Source: CBFGTV01 sp965652145
GTDB taxonomy: Bacteria; Bacillota; Clostridia; Peptostreptococcales; Natronincolaceae
Length of the DNA: 64,000 nt
Direction of reading: 5' to 3'
Assembly: GCA_965652145.1 (NCBI GenBank)
Contig: CBFGTV010000006.1
Coordinates: forward strand, 15,468 to 79,467
Below the pieces are notes generated by a model, which was given only the letters and a program-made list of their open reading frames with translations, did not search any database and was not told where the DNA came from. Below, one piece after another: positions 34,733 through 42,992 of the stretch; position 1 is the first letter of the stretch; each line of letters starts with the position of its first letter. The position numbers and the translations under genes are program-made.

Positions 34733-34812
34733 AAGAAAAAACCCCTAACTTCATGGTTTCTGCAAATAGGCAGCATCGCTGGGCCCTACAGGCCGCAGGC
34801 TGTCCTTTCTTG
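34733..34812. repeat. compact nested inverted repeats in the ylbJ/coiled-coil gene gap
   Basis: CAAGAAA (34733-34739) and TTTCTTG (34806-34812) enclose AAACC/GGTTT, CAGC-ATC-GCTG and GGCC/GGCC pairs. The patch is more G+C-rich than the flanks and lies between two convergent genes. It could be part of a 3' UTR or a small RNA; no family recognised. Confidence 0.35.
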
Positions 34813-34838
34813 CTCCTTGAATCCAGGGGACGGTATAG

Positions 34839-34868
34839 GGTTGAGATTTCCTCAACCAGTTTTTTTAA
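34839..34868 (+). terminator. terminator after ylbJ
   Basis: GGTTGAG/CTCAACC with a 5-nt loop (34839-34857) followed by AGTTTTTTT. Confidence 0.8.
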
Positions 34869-34871
34869 GTT

Positions 34872-35318
34872 TTATTTCATTCCTTTAATTTCGTTTCTAT
34901 TTTCCTGTATGGTCTCGATTAATTTGATAAAGGAATTTTCAGCCTGTCCCAGCAGTTCATCCACGTAATCTCTAGCTCCGATTCTAAGCTCCTTGGCATT
35001 CATTTGGGCCTGGGATATAATTTCACCGGCTTGCTGTCTGGCTGCCCTTGTAATTTCATTTTCATCCACCATTTCCATGATATGCTTGTTGGCTTCTTCT
35101 AAAATGACATCGGCCTCCTGCTGAGCTTCCACCAAAATACGCTGTCTTTCCTCTTTTATCCATTGGGCTTGCTTAATTTCATCAGGTAATTGGATTCTGA
35201 TTTCTTTAATTAGTTCTAAGATTTCACTTTTATCCACCAGCACCTTATGGGCAAAAGGAATAGAGGAACCGCTTTCAATAATATCCTCTAATTCTTCCAA
35301 TAGCTTTAATACCTTCAT
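34872..35318 (-). CDS. coiled-coil protein of unknown function (clostridial, next to coaD)
   Basis: 148 aa, almost wholly helical with heptad character from residue 15 on, rich in Glu, Gln, Ala and Lys; no signal peptide or membrane segment. The middle (QEADVILEEANKHIMEMVD, QQAGEIISQAQMNAKELRIGA) resembles the b/E/H stalk subunits of ATP synthases and DivIVA-type coiled coils. Close homologues tend to sit by coaD in Clostridia. ATG at 35318 behind GGGGG; 23 bp after coaD, so probably cotranscribed. Confidence 0.75.
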   Translation of the reverse strand: MKVLKLLEELEDIIESGSSIPFAHKVLVDKSEILELIKEIRIQLPDEIKQAQWIKEERQRILVEAQQEADVILEEANKHIMEMVDENEITRAARQQAGEIISQAQMNAKELRIGARDYVDELLGQAENSFIKLIETIQENRNEIKGMK

Positions 35319-35340
35319 CAAATATCCCCCTTACTCAACC

Positions 35341-35814
35341 TTAAATTTTACTCAATATGGCCTTTTTAATTGGTTCCGGGATTAACCCCTCAATGCATCC
35401 GCCAAAGGATGCCACTTCCTTAACTAAGCTGGAGCTTAAATAAGAATATTTGCTGCTGGTCATTAAAAAGACCGTCTCAACATCGGGGGCCAATTTTCGA
35501 TTCATTAGGGCCATTTGAAATTCATATTCAAAATCTGATACCGCCCGCAGCCCCTTAATAATGACGTTGGCCTTCTTTAACTTTACATAATCCACCAATA
35601 GACCTGAAAAGCAATCTACCCTTACATTCGGAAAGGAGTGTATGACCTCCTGGATCAACTGAACCCGTTCATCCAGGGTAAACATGCCCTTTTTATTTGG
35701 ATTTTTGAGTACAGCAACAATTACCTCATCGCATATCTGGGAAGCCCGTTCAATGATGTCCATGTGTCCATTGGTAATTGGGTCAAAGCTTCCCGGATAA
35801 ATTCCTACTTTCAT
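35341..35814 (-). CDS. coaD: phosphopantetheine adenylyltransferase
   Basis: 157 aa. Penultimate step of coenzyme A synthesis. HIGH-type motif GSFDPITNGHMDII at residues 8-21 and YSYLSSSLVKEVASFGG near 124-140. Overlaps the rsmD end by 4 bp, the usual rsmD-coaD pair. Confidence 0.97.
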   Translation of the reverse strand: MKVGIYPGSFDPITNGHMDIIERASQICDEVIVAVLKNPNKKGMFTLDERVQLIQEVIHSFPNVRVDCFSGLLVDYVKLKKANVIIKGLRAVSDFEYEFQMALMNRKLAPDVETVFLMTSSKYSYLSSSLVKEVASFGGCIEGLIPEPIKKAILSKI

Positions 35815-36374
35815 AAAAGATCCTCCCTCATCTGGTAAAAGGAAATACTGGTATTGCCATAATCCTTTTTACGTACCTTTACTAGTTCATTGATTTCATC
35901 TGGAATGTTTTCTTCCTTTCCATGCTCTACCACCAGGATTCCTTCTTTATGTAACAGTCCCCCGGATATAGCCGCCCTTATTACAGGTTCAAGAAACCCC
36001 TTACCATAGGGAGGGTCCATCAATATAATATGGGCCTTCACCCTTTGACTAGACAGTCGATTAATGCCACCAAAAACATCATCCTGTAAAATCTCGGCCA
36101 TCTGGTTCAGTCGTGTTTTTTCAAGATTGAATCGAATGATATCAATACTTTTCTTGCTTTGGTCGATAAAATAGGCTTTTTGTGCGCCCCTGGAGAGGGC
36201 CTCTATTCCTAAATTGCCTGTGCCGGAAAACAGATCCACCACGATTCCATCCACCAGATGACTTTGAATGATATTAAAAACCGATTCCTTTACTCGATCT
36301 GAGGTAGGGCGAATATTCATATCGTCAGGGGACTTCAGCCTATGCCCCCTTGCCTTACCAGCAATCACCCTCAT
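35811..36374 (-). CDS. rsmD: 16S rRNA (guanine-966-N2)-methyltransferase
   Basis: 187 aa from the ATG at 36374 (MRVIAGKARGHRLKSP), behind GAAGG; the upstream in-frame codons lack a site. SAM motif VVDLFSGTGNLGIEALSRGA near residue 45 and catalytic ILMDPPYGKG (DPPY) near 118. Confidence 0.95.
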   Translation of the reverse strand: MRVIAGKARGHRLKSPDDMNIRPTSDRVKESVFNIIQSHLVDGIVVDLFSGTGNLGIEALSRGAQKAYFIDQSKKSIDIIRFNLEKTRLNQMAEILQDDVFGGINRLSSQRVKAHIILMDPPYGKGFLEPVIRAAISGGLLHKEGILVVEHGKEENIPDEINELVKVRKKDYGNTSISFYQMREDLL

Positions 36375-36399
36375 CTTATCGCCTTCTTCCCATATCATT

Positions 36400-36428
36400 A
36401 TTCTAACACAGTGATTATTTTCTCACAA
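36400..36428 (-). promoter_or_regulatory. probable promoter for rsmD-coaD
   Basis: Minus strand TTGTGA (36428-36423), 17-bp spacer, TAGAAT (36405-36400), 26 bp before the rsmD start. Confidence 0.5.
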
Positions 36429-36506
36429 AATATTTTTGTTATTTCGACGGTAATAGGTATTTTGTTTTATTTTACCCCAATAATTGATTTTAACCAGCTT
36501 TTTCTT

Positions 36507-38570
36507 TTAGCTCATCGAAATTTCCTCCAGCAGCCCTTCATATTTTTCTTGGATTTTTTTTCTTAATGCTGGATAAGACGCTAGTTCTAAGGATGGGTCC
36601 TCCTTCATCAAGTTCTGAAGCTGCTGCTCTGCTTGTTTTAATATACGCATATGTCTAAAAATATTGGCAATCTTAAATTCCGGTAATCCATGCTGCCTCG
36701 TTCCAAAAAACTCCCCAGGCCCCCTCAAGGATAAGTCCTTTTCTGATATGACAAAGCCATCATTGGACTCAACCATAATTGACATTCTTTCCTTGGCCAC
36801 CTTGGTTCGGCTTTGATGAATTAAAAGACAATAAGATTGATAGGCCCCACGGCCTACCCTTCCCCGGAGCTGGTGAAGCTGAGCCAGTCCGAAACGCTCG
36901 GCGTTTTCGATCAGCATAACCGAGGCATTGGGTACATTAACCCCCACCTCAATGACGGTGGTTGATACCAGCACATGAATTTCCCCCGCCTTAAACTGGC
37001 CCATAACAATTTCCTTTTCCTGGGATGTCATTTTTCCATGGAGCAGCCCCACTCGATAGTCAGTAAAAACTTCTTTAGCCAGCCTTTCAGCAATCTCTAC
37101 GGCTGATTCAGCCTCTATTTTCTCCGACTCCTCTACCAAAGGGCACACCACATAGGCCTGTCTGCCTTTTTGGAGCTGCTCTTTGACAAAATCGTAGGCT
37201 TCATGCTTTTTTTCACTGCTTATTTTAGTGGTTTTAATGGGTTTTCTTCCGGGGGGCATTTGATCTATGATTGAAATGTCCAAATCACCATAAAGAATCA
37301 GGGCCAGGGTCCTGGGAATCGGTGTAGCAGTCATAACCATGACATGTGGGTTTCTTCCCTTGCCGGCCAGTATTGCCCGCTGCCTTACGCCAAATCGGTG
37401 CTGCTCGTCGGTAATGGCCAGGGCCAGGCTGTGAAAATCAACCCCCTGCTGTATAATGGCATGGGTTCCTACGACTACATCGATTTCCCCTTCTGCAATG
37501 GCCTTAAGGAGTTCTCTTTTTGCCTTGGGCTTCAAGCTCCCCACCAACAGCCCTATTTTAACCCCAAGGGGTGCTAAAACCTCTGTTAATGAATCAAAAT
37601 GCTGTTCGGCTAAAATCTCTGTCGGTGCCATCATAACCCCCTGATACCCGTTAAGCACAGCCATATACAGGGCTAAAAGGGCCACAATGGTTTTTCCTGA
37701 ACCTACATCTCCCTGTACCAATCGATTCATGGGAATTTCTTTTTTTAAGTCATCTATGATTTCATCAAGGGCCCGCTCCTGGGCCTGGGTCAGCTGAAAG
37801 GGCAGCGACTTTATTAACTGCTCCAGTGCATCAGGCTTTACCATAGCATACCCCATTTTCGAGCAGGCATAGGTTTTTTTAGCCCTTAGCAAAGCTAAAC
37901 GGAGCAAAAAAAACTCATCGAAAACCAAACGATATTTAGCAATCTTTAAGGCCCTTTCAGAATCGGGAAAATGGATATTCTTTAAGGCAAAGTCTAAATT
38001 ACAGAGCCGATTTTCCCTTAACAATACCTCAGGCAAATAATCTTCAACCGCTTCTATATGGGGCATCAGGGTTTTCTGAAGATTGATCAATTGAGTTTGT
38101 TTCAGCCCCTCTGTACTGGGATAAATAGGGGAAATAAGCCCTTGGGGCTCCTGGGAGCCCTCCGAAATCAGATCAAAATTTGGATTGACCATTTCAAGAT
38201 CCTGGGCCCCCCGTTTAACCTCTCCACTAACCAAAAGTGTCATGCCAGATTTCAGCTTTGTTTTGAGATAAGGCATATTAAAAAAGGTGAGGAAAATTCT
38301 TCCTGTTTCATCCCTCAATATAAATTGTATTATGGAGGTTCTGCTTCTACCTTTTTTTAACCTTGCTGCCCCCACCAGCTCACCTCGAATACTCACCCTT
38401 TCACCAGGCACCAGCTGATTCATTTTTTTAATTTTTCTTCGATCCTCATAGTCCCGGGGAAAATGATAGAGCAGGTCTTCAATTTTTTGAATCCCCAGGC
38501 GCTGTAGCTTTTGGGCTGTTTTAGGCCCTACTCCCTGTAAAAGCTGTATGTGCTGAGATAAAAAATTCAT
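36507..38570 (-). CDS. recG: ATP-dependent DNA helicase RecG
   Basis: 687 aa. Branch-migration helicase for stalled forks and Holliday junctions. Starts at ATG 38570 (MNFLSQHIQLLQGVGPKTAQ) behind AGGAG. N-terminal HhH and OB wedge domain (RVSIRGELVGAARLKKGR), then helicase motifs GDVGSGKTIVALLA, DEQHRFGVRQR, MTATPIPRTLAL, STTVIEVGVNVPNA and QLRGRVGRG. Confidence 0.98.
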   Translation of the reverse strand: MNFLSQHIQLLQGVGPKTAQKLQRLGIQKIEDLLYHFPRDYEDRRKIKKMNQLVPGERVSIRGELVGAARLKKGRSRTSIIQFILRDETGRIFLTFFNMPYLKTKLKSGMTLLVSGEVKRGAQDLEMVNPNFDLISEGSQEPQGLISPIYPSTEGLKQTQLINLQKTLMPHIEAVEDYLPEVLLRENRLCNLDFALKNIHFPDSERALKIAKYRLVFDEFFLLRLALLRAKKTYACSKMGYAMVKPDALEQLIKSLPFQLTQAQERALDEIIDDLKKEIPMNRLVQGDVGSGKTIVALLALYMAVLNGYQGVMMAPTEILAEQHFDSLTEVLAPLGVKIGLLVGSLKPKAKRELLKAIAEGEIDVVVGTHAIIQQGVDFHSLALAITDEQHRFGVRQRAILAGKGRNPHVMVMTATPIPRTLALILYGDLDISIIDQMPPGRKPIKTTKISSEKKHEAYDFVKEQLQKGRQAYVVCPLVEESEKIEAESAVEIAERLAKEVFTDYRVGLLHGKMTSQEKEIVMGQFKAGEIHVLVSTTVIEVGVNVPNASVMLIENAERFGLAQLHQLRGRVGRGAYQSYCLLIHQSRTKVAKERMSIMVESNDGFVISEKDLSLRGPGEFFGTRQHGLPEFKIANIFRHMRILKQAEQQLQNLMKEDPSLELASYPALRKKIQEKYEGLLEEISMS

Positions 38571-38679
38571 CCTTCTCACTCCTAAAGCCATTCCTTAACA
38601 GGCCTTTTTCCAATATTGATCCACAAAAGAAACAGTACTGCCCTGCCAGGTTTGAATCAGCAAAACAGTACGTTTATTT

Positions 38680-40296
38680 TTATTCTACAGAAAATAAATA
38701 ATAGTATAAGGGCTGACCACCATAATAAAGCTCCACATCACAGTCTGGAAATTGGCCTTCGATGAGCTCTGCCAACTGGTTGGCCTCTTCTTCACTGACC
38801 TCTTCTCCATAGAGCAGGGTAATGATTTCATCCTCTTCTGATATCATTTTCTTTAATAATTCCAGTGATACCGACTCTACTCCCTTACCTGCGGCCTTTA
38901 TTTCGCCGTTACCGATTCCCAGTATATCACCCTTTTTAATGGTTATATCGTTGAAGCTGGTGTCACGAACGGCAAAGGTCACCTGACCGGTCTTAACATT
39001 ACTGAGGGCTGCTGTCATCTCAGCTTCATTTTCATCGATTCCTGCTTCAGGATTAAAGGCTAGGGCAGCTGTAATACCCTGAGGAACTGACTTAGACGGA
39101 ATCACCCTGATATTCTTTGAAGAAATTTCCTTGGCCTGATTGGCAGCCATAATAATATTACTGTTGTTGGGTAAAATGTAAATTGTCTCTGCATTGACTT
39201 CCTCTATCGCCTTTAAAAAATCTTCAGTACTGGGATTCATGGTTTGGCCGCCCTCAATAATTTGATCGACACCCAAATCAGAGAAGATTTTTGTTAAGCC
39301 CTTACCCATTGTGACAGTGATCATACCATAGGCCTTTGTCTCTGCCTGCTGGGGTTGAGGCTCACTTTTTTCAACGGGGGGTCTGTGCTGCAGTCTCATA
39401 TTATCGATCTTAATATCAGCCAACAGCCCCAATTCAATCCCGAATTCCATGACCTTGCCAGGATGGTTTGTATGGATATGTACCTTAACGACATTATCGT
39501 TTCCCACCACCAGCATGGAATCTCCAAGGGTTTCTATTTTACTTTTCAACGCTTCAATATCCACGTGCTTTGCACGGATAATGAATTCCGTACAGTAGCC
39601 AAATTCCAATTCTGCGCCATGATGAAATTCATCCTCCACCACAATCTGGGTGATTTCTTCATCCTCTATATAGGTTGTTTTTCCCGTCATCGCCGCCAGG
39701 GCACCGGCATAAATATAGATAAGACCCTTTCCGCCACTGTCTACTACCCCTGCATCCTTTAAAACCTTCAGCATTTCAGGGGTTTTTCTTAAGGTTTCCT
39801 CTGCCTGGGCAATGGTCTTTTCTAAAAAGGCCACATGGTTCTTTTCTCGTTTTGCAATTTCCACTGCCTTTTCGGCACTTTCCCGGGCAACGGTTAAAAT
39901 CGTTCCCTCCACAGGCTTCATAACAGCCTTGTAGGCAGTATCTGATCCACTTTTAAAGGCTTTGGCTAAATCCACCGTACTAAGCCTTTTCTTTCCCTTA
40001 ACTCCCTTGGCAAAGCCTCTGAAAAGCTGTGAAAGAATGACTCCAGAATTTCCCCTGGCACCCATTAATGAACCATTGGCCAGGGCATTAGCCACCGCCT
40101 CCAATGTGATGGTATTGACGGCCTTCACTTCCTTTACGGCTGATTGCATGGTTAAGGACATATTAGTCCCTGTGTCTCCGTCGGGAACAGGAAATACATT
40201 TAACGCATTTACAACCTGCTTATTCTGTTCCAGTGATTGTGCTCCTTCAATAATCATTTTCTTCAATAGTTGCCCATCTATATATTCTATTATCAA
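38680..40296 (-). CDS. fakA: fatty acid kinase catalytic subunit FakA-like (YloV, DAK2 domain)
   Basis: 538 aa. N-terminal DhaL/DAK2 domain with metal- and ATP-binding NVFPVPDGDTGTNM at 33-46 and NGSLMGARGNSGVILSQ near 73; middle and C-terminal DegV-like FakA domains. FakA phosphorylates fatty acids held by FakB proteins. The start is TTG at 40296 behind AGGAGGTACTAGGA; no better ATG exists. It follows asp23, as in most Firmicutes. Confidence 0.92.
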   Translation of the reverse strand: MIIEYIDGQLLKKMIIEGAQSLEQNKQVVNALNVFPVPDGDTGTNMSLTMQSAVKEVKAVNTITLEAVANALANGSLMGARGNSGVILSQLFRGFAKGVKGKKRLSTVDLAKAFKSGSDTAYKAVMKPVEGTILTVARESAEKAVEIAKREKNHVAFLEKTIAQAEETLRKTPEMLKVLKDAGVVDSGGKGLIYIYAGALAAMTGKTTYIEDEEITQIVVEDEFHHGAELEFGYCTEFIIRAKHVDIEALKSKIETLGDSMLVVGNDNVVKVHIHTNHPGKVMEFGIELGLLADIKIDNMRLQHRPPVEKSEPQPQQAETKAYGMITVTMGKGLTKIFSDLGVDQIIEGGQTMNPSTEDFLKAIEEVNAETIYILPNNSNIIMAANQAKEISSKNIRVIPSKSVPQGITAALAFNPEAGIDENEAEMTAALSNVKTGQVTFAVRDTSFNDITIKKGDILGIGNGEIKAAGKGVESVSLELLKKMISEEDEIITLLYGEEVSEEEANQLAELIEGQFPDCDVELYYGGQPLYYYLFSVE

Positions 40297-40314
40297 TCCT
40301 AGTACCTCCTTAAA

Positions 40315-40671
40315 TTACTTTTCAACTCTGACTCCCTGTACAGTAATGTTTACCTTTTTAACCTTCATTCCTGTCAGGTTTTCAATATTATATTTAACCT
40401 TTTCGATAATATTGTTGGCAACAACAGAAATTCTTGTACCAAATTCCACAATCACAAATAAATCAATTGTAATGGTATCATCTTCGGTCTGTACCTTTAC
40501 ACCCTTACTGGATTGCTCTCGTTTTAAAAGCTCCACCAATCCACCTGCGGCTGATTTTGCAGCCATACCCACCAGGCCATAGCATTCCATTGCAGAAGCC
40601 CCGGCGATCGATGCCAATACATGATCATCAATTATAATTGTACCAAGCTCATTTGATATTTTACCAGGCAT
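40315..40671 (-). CDS. yloU: Asp23/Gls24 family protein (YloU)
   Basis: 118 aa Asp23 domain: IIIDDHVLASIAGASAMECYGLVGMA, a central VQTEDDTITIDLFVIVEFG strand pair and VKKVNITVQGVRV at the C-terminus. Members are envelope-associated, stress-related proteins; the YloU type is paired with FakA. AAAGGAGG upstream. Confidence 0.93.
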   Translation of the reverse strand: MPGKISNELGTIIIDDHVLASIAGASAMECYGLVGMAAKSAAGGLVELLKREQSSKGVKVQTEDDTITIDLFVIVEFGTRISVVANNIIEKVKYNIENLTGMKVKKVNITVQGVRVEK

Positions 40672-41090
40672 GCGTATTCCTCCTTTACTTTATGTGCTTT
40701 ATTATCCTAATACTTATACCCTACTGCAGTAAAATCATCATATTGATTATGAATAACCTCACCATAGGAAGGCAAGCTTATTTTTCTATAAGCTGTTACG
40801 TTTACTTACTTCCTTAATCTTCCCCAGAAAGCCCTGCTTCATCCTAAGGCCTACGGAGATTGCTTAATTCTAGGGGTTAAGGATAATATATGAAAAATAT
40901 CTATCCTTATTGTATATGAATTATCAGGATTGTTCAACAAAAAACCCCCAAAAGGGATGACCCTTGACCGAATTTTTCCAAAATCCTGAGGATCATGATG
41001 AATAAATCAAACATTATCATTGCAAAAATAAAGTAAATATGTTAATATTATAATGTTTTTAGTTTGCCCTGTTAAAAGGAGGTGTATATC
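40672..41090. other. divergent intergenic region between yloU and rpmB
   Basis: About 420 A+T-rich bases. It holds a TATAAT box at 41049-41054 before rpmB without a clear -35, a 7-bp inverted repeat AAGGATA/TATCCTT at 40879-40908, and a short AAGGG/CCCTT hairpin at 40952-40965. I could not place the yloU promoter. No convincing gene. Confidence 0.4.
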
Positions 41091-41282
41091 ATGGCAAAAG
41101 TTTGTGACGTGTGCGCTAAGGGAAAAGTATTTGGAAACCAAGTAAGTCACTCTAATCGACATAACAGCAAAACCTGGTCTCCCAATTTAAGAAGAGTCAG
41201 AGCAATTGTTAACGGTACTCCAAAGAGAATCAACGTTTGTACTAGATGCTTACGATCTGGAAGGGTTGAAAGAGCATTATAA
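41091..41282 (+). CDS. rpmB: 50S ribosomal protein L28
   Basis: 63 aa from the ATG at 41091 (MAKVCDVCAKGK), behind AGGAGGTG. Two CxxC pairs, CDVC near residue 5 and CTRC near 50, mark the zinc-binding form of L28. Reads divergently from yloU, as commonly seen. Confidence 0.97.
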   Translation: MAKVCDVCAKGKVFGNQVSHSNRHNSKTWSPNLRRVRAIVNGTPKRINVCTRCLRSGRVERAL

Positions 41283-41300
41283 TTTAGCGATGATGAATAT

Positions 41301-41341
41301 AAAAGCCGCCTAATTAATAGGATAGGCTTTTTATATTTTTT
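41301..41341 (+). terminator. terminator after rpmB
   Basis: AAAAGCC/GGCTTTT with an inner CCTA/TAGG pair, followed by a T-rich tail, 18 bp after the rpmB stop. Confidence 0.8.
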
Positions 41342-41395
41342 GACCTGTCCATTATTTTGACGAGTTTATTTTTTGCCGACAAATCCCTTATTAGC

Positions 41396-41569
41396 TTAAA
41401 ACTGAAAGATAAGTATTCCTACTACAACACAGCCACACCCGAATATAAAGATCCAAAATTTAAAGGGAATGGTAAAAATCAAAATACCGATTCCAAGGGC
41501 GGTGAAAGCCAAGCCCAAAAGCGTTGCCATGGAAAGATGATGTCTTCTTCGCCTTCTTCTTTGAAACAT
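41396..41569 (-). CDS. small Arg-rich membrane protein, unknown
   Basis: 57 aa from the ATG at 41569 behind GGGTGAT. N-terminus MFQRRRRRRHHLS followed by two hydrophobic segments (TLLGLAFTALGIGILIFTI and FWIFIFGCGCVVVGILIF). The positive-inside rule puts the Arg cluster in the cytoplasm. A TATAAT box lies about 38 bp upstream and the thiN terminator precedes it, so it is probably its own transcript. It occupies the thiN-rpmB gap, where B. subtilis has spoVM, but is not a SpoVM homologue by eye. Confidence 0.55.
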   Translation of the reverse strand: MFQRRRRRRHHLSMATLLGLAFTALGIGILIFTIPFKFWIFIFGCGCVVVGILIFQF

Positions 41570-41616
41570 AAAATCACCCACTTTATTTTTTCTCTCTACC
41601 CATTATATTCGCAAAA

Positions 41617-41650
41617 TAAAAAAATGCCACAAAACGTAGGCATTTTTATT
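41617..41650. terminator. bidirectional terminator after thiN
   Basis: AAAATGCC/GGCATTTT (41621-41628 with 41639-41646) with T-tracts on both sides, 21 bp beyond the thiN stop. Confidence 0.85.
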
Positions 41651-41666
41651 ATTTTTATGCTTCCTT

Positions 41667-42305
41667 TCAGCCTTCCTTTCCCTGATACACCAGCAAGACA
41701 CCCTTTTTTAGTGTGATCAGGCCCCGATGCTCCAATAGGCGATTGCTGATACCAAGAGAGCTTCCCCGGGGGATATCATGATTTGTTAATGGATATTCCA
41801 GTCCCTTCAGGGTAACCCCCTCTGCAAGCTCAGAAAGGGGAATGATAGAGACAATTTCCCCCGGCTCCCCCTCGATCTCCAGCCGACTGTCGGTAATAGT
41901 CAACTGCCCTGTTTCATTGATCAGCCTTGCCTTAATTCCCTGGCGGCGCAGCCGATCTAAAAATAGTATATTGCTAAGACTATGATCCCACCGGGAGCCA
42001 ATTCCTCCTAATAGGGTAATGCAATGGGGCTTTAAGGCCAACGCATATTCCAGGGCCAGCTCTGAATCGGTAGAATCTTTTTGTACCGGAAATTGTCTAA
42101 GGTTTACATTCCTTTCCTTCATCCATTCCAAATCCTCTGGTGCTATGGAATCGAAGTCCCCCACCAAGAGATTGGGTACAAGACCAATGGCCACCAAATA
42201 CCTGGCAGCTCCATCGGCACAAATGATATAAACATCCTTGGAACATCTGGAAAGCAGTCCTTCTAATCCACTGACATCACCGTTGGCTATAATCATTACT
42301 TCCAT
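41667..42305 (-). CDS. thiN: thiamine diphosphokinase
   Basis: 212 aa from the ATG at 42305, behind GAGGTG. Converts thiamine to thiamine diphosphate. Motifs: CADGAARYL near 32, LVGDFDSI near 50, KDSTDSELALEYAL near 76 and LLGGIGSRWDHSLSNI. End of the rpe-thiN segment. Confidence 0.95.
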   Translation of the reverse strand: MEVMIIANGDVSGLEGLLSRCSKDVYIICADGAARYLVAIGLVPNLLVGDFDSIAPEDLEWMKERNVNLRQFPVQKDSTDSELALEYALALKPHCITLLGGIGSRWDHSLSNILFLDRLRRQGIKARLINETGQLTITDSRLEIEGEPGEIVSIIPLSELAEGVTLKGLEYPLTNHDIPRGSSLGISNRLLEHRGLITLKKGVLLVYQGKEG

Positions 42306-42321
42306 ACTATACACCTCTTAC

Positions 42322-42990
42322 TTAGGCCCTTTGAAGGGGAGTGGCATTTTCCCTCATTTGAGCCACCGTCGCATTAATATTTTCGCTGTTGAAGATGGCA
42401 CTTCCCGCCACGATAACGTTGGCTCCGGCCTGGGTAACCAAATGGATATTATTGACTTTAATACCACCATCTACTTGTATATCTACTTGTAAGCCCTTTG
42501 CTGAAATGAGCTGCCGTAAGGCCTTAATTTTGGGAATCATGGCCTCAATAAAGGCCTGCCCTCCAAAGCCTGGATTCACTGTCATAATAAGCACCATATC
42601 TAAATCCTGCAGAACATATTCAATGGCCGACAACGGAGTCGCTGGGTTCAAGGCAACACAGGCCTTTGCCCCCTGCTCTTTAATCAGTTGAATTGTTCGG
42701 TGTAAATGAATACAGGCCTCGCTATGAACAGAAATGATATCGGCCCCGGCCTTAATAAAATCAGTAATATATTGATCGGGCTTCTCTATCATTAGGTGTA
42801 CATCAAAGGGCAGGGCTGTTTTCCCCTTAAGGCTTTCAACAATCATGGGGCCCAGGGTGATGTTGGGAACAAAGTGCCCGTCCATCACATCTATATGGAG
42901 CAGCTCGCAGCCTGCCTCCTCTACTTTTTTCACATCTGCCAGCAGATTGGCGAAGTTAGCTGATAAAATTGATGGTGCCAGTTTGATCAC
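42322..42990 (-). CDS. rpe: ribulose-phosphate 3-epimerase
   Basis: 222 aa TIM barrel, pentose phosphate pathway. GTG start at 42990 with GGAGG 8 nt upstream. Motifs: LAPSILSANFANL, LHIDVMDGHFVPNITLGP, VMTVNPGFGGQAFI and VDGGIKVNNI. It lies 2 bp after rsgA. Confidence 0.97.
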   Translation of the reverse strand: MIKLAPSILSANFANLLADVKKVEEAGCELLHIDVMDGHFVPNITLGPMIVESLKGKTALPFDVHLMIEKPDQYITDFIKAGADIISVHSEACIHLHRTIQLIKEQGAKACVALNPATPLSAIEYVLQDLDMVLIMTVNPGFGGQAFIEAMIPKIKALRQLISAKGLQVDIQVDGGIKVNNIHLVTQAGANVIVAGSAIFNSENINATVAQMRENATPLQRA

Positions 42991-42992
42991 GA

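Noticed and set aside
34733..34868. SRP RNA or 6S RNA in the ylbJ gap
   Set aside because: The conserved SRP tetraloop/asymmetric-loop motif is absent and the folds are too short for 6S RNA.
38635..38671. GTACTG/CAGTAC inverted repeat after fakA as a terminator
   Set aside because: Only 6 bp with a 25-nt loop and a weak T-tail; not strong enough to annotate.
40801..40842. 18-codon minus-strand frame beginning MKQGFLGKIKEV, considered as a SpoVM-like peptide
   Set aside because: No ribosome site, no match to SpoVM residues, and it is on the other side of rpmB from where spoVM normally lies.
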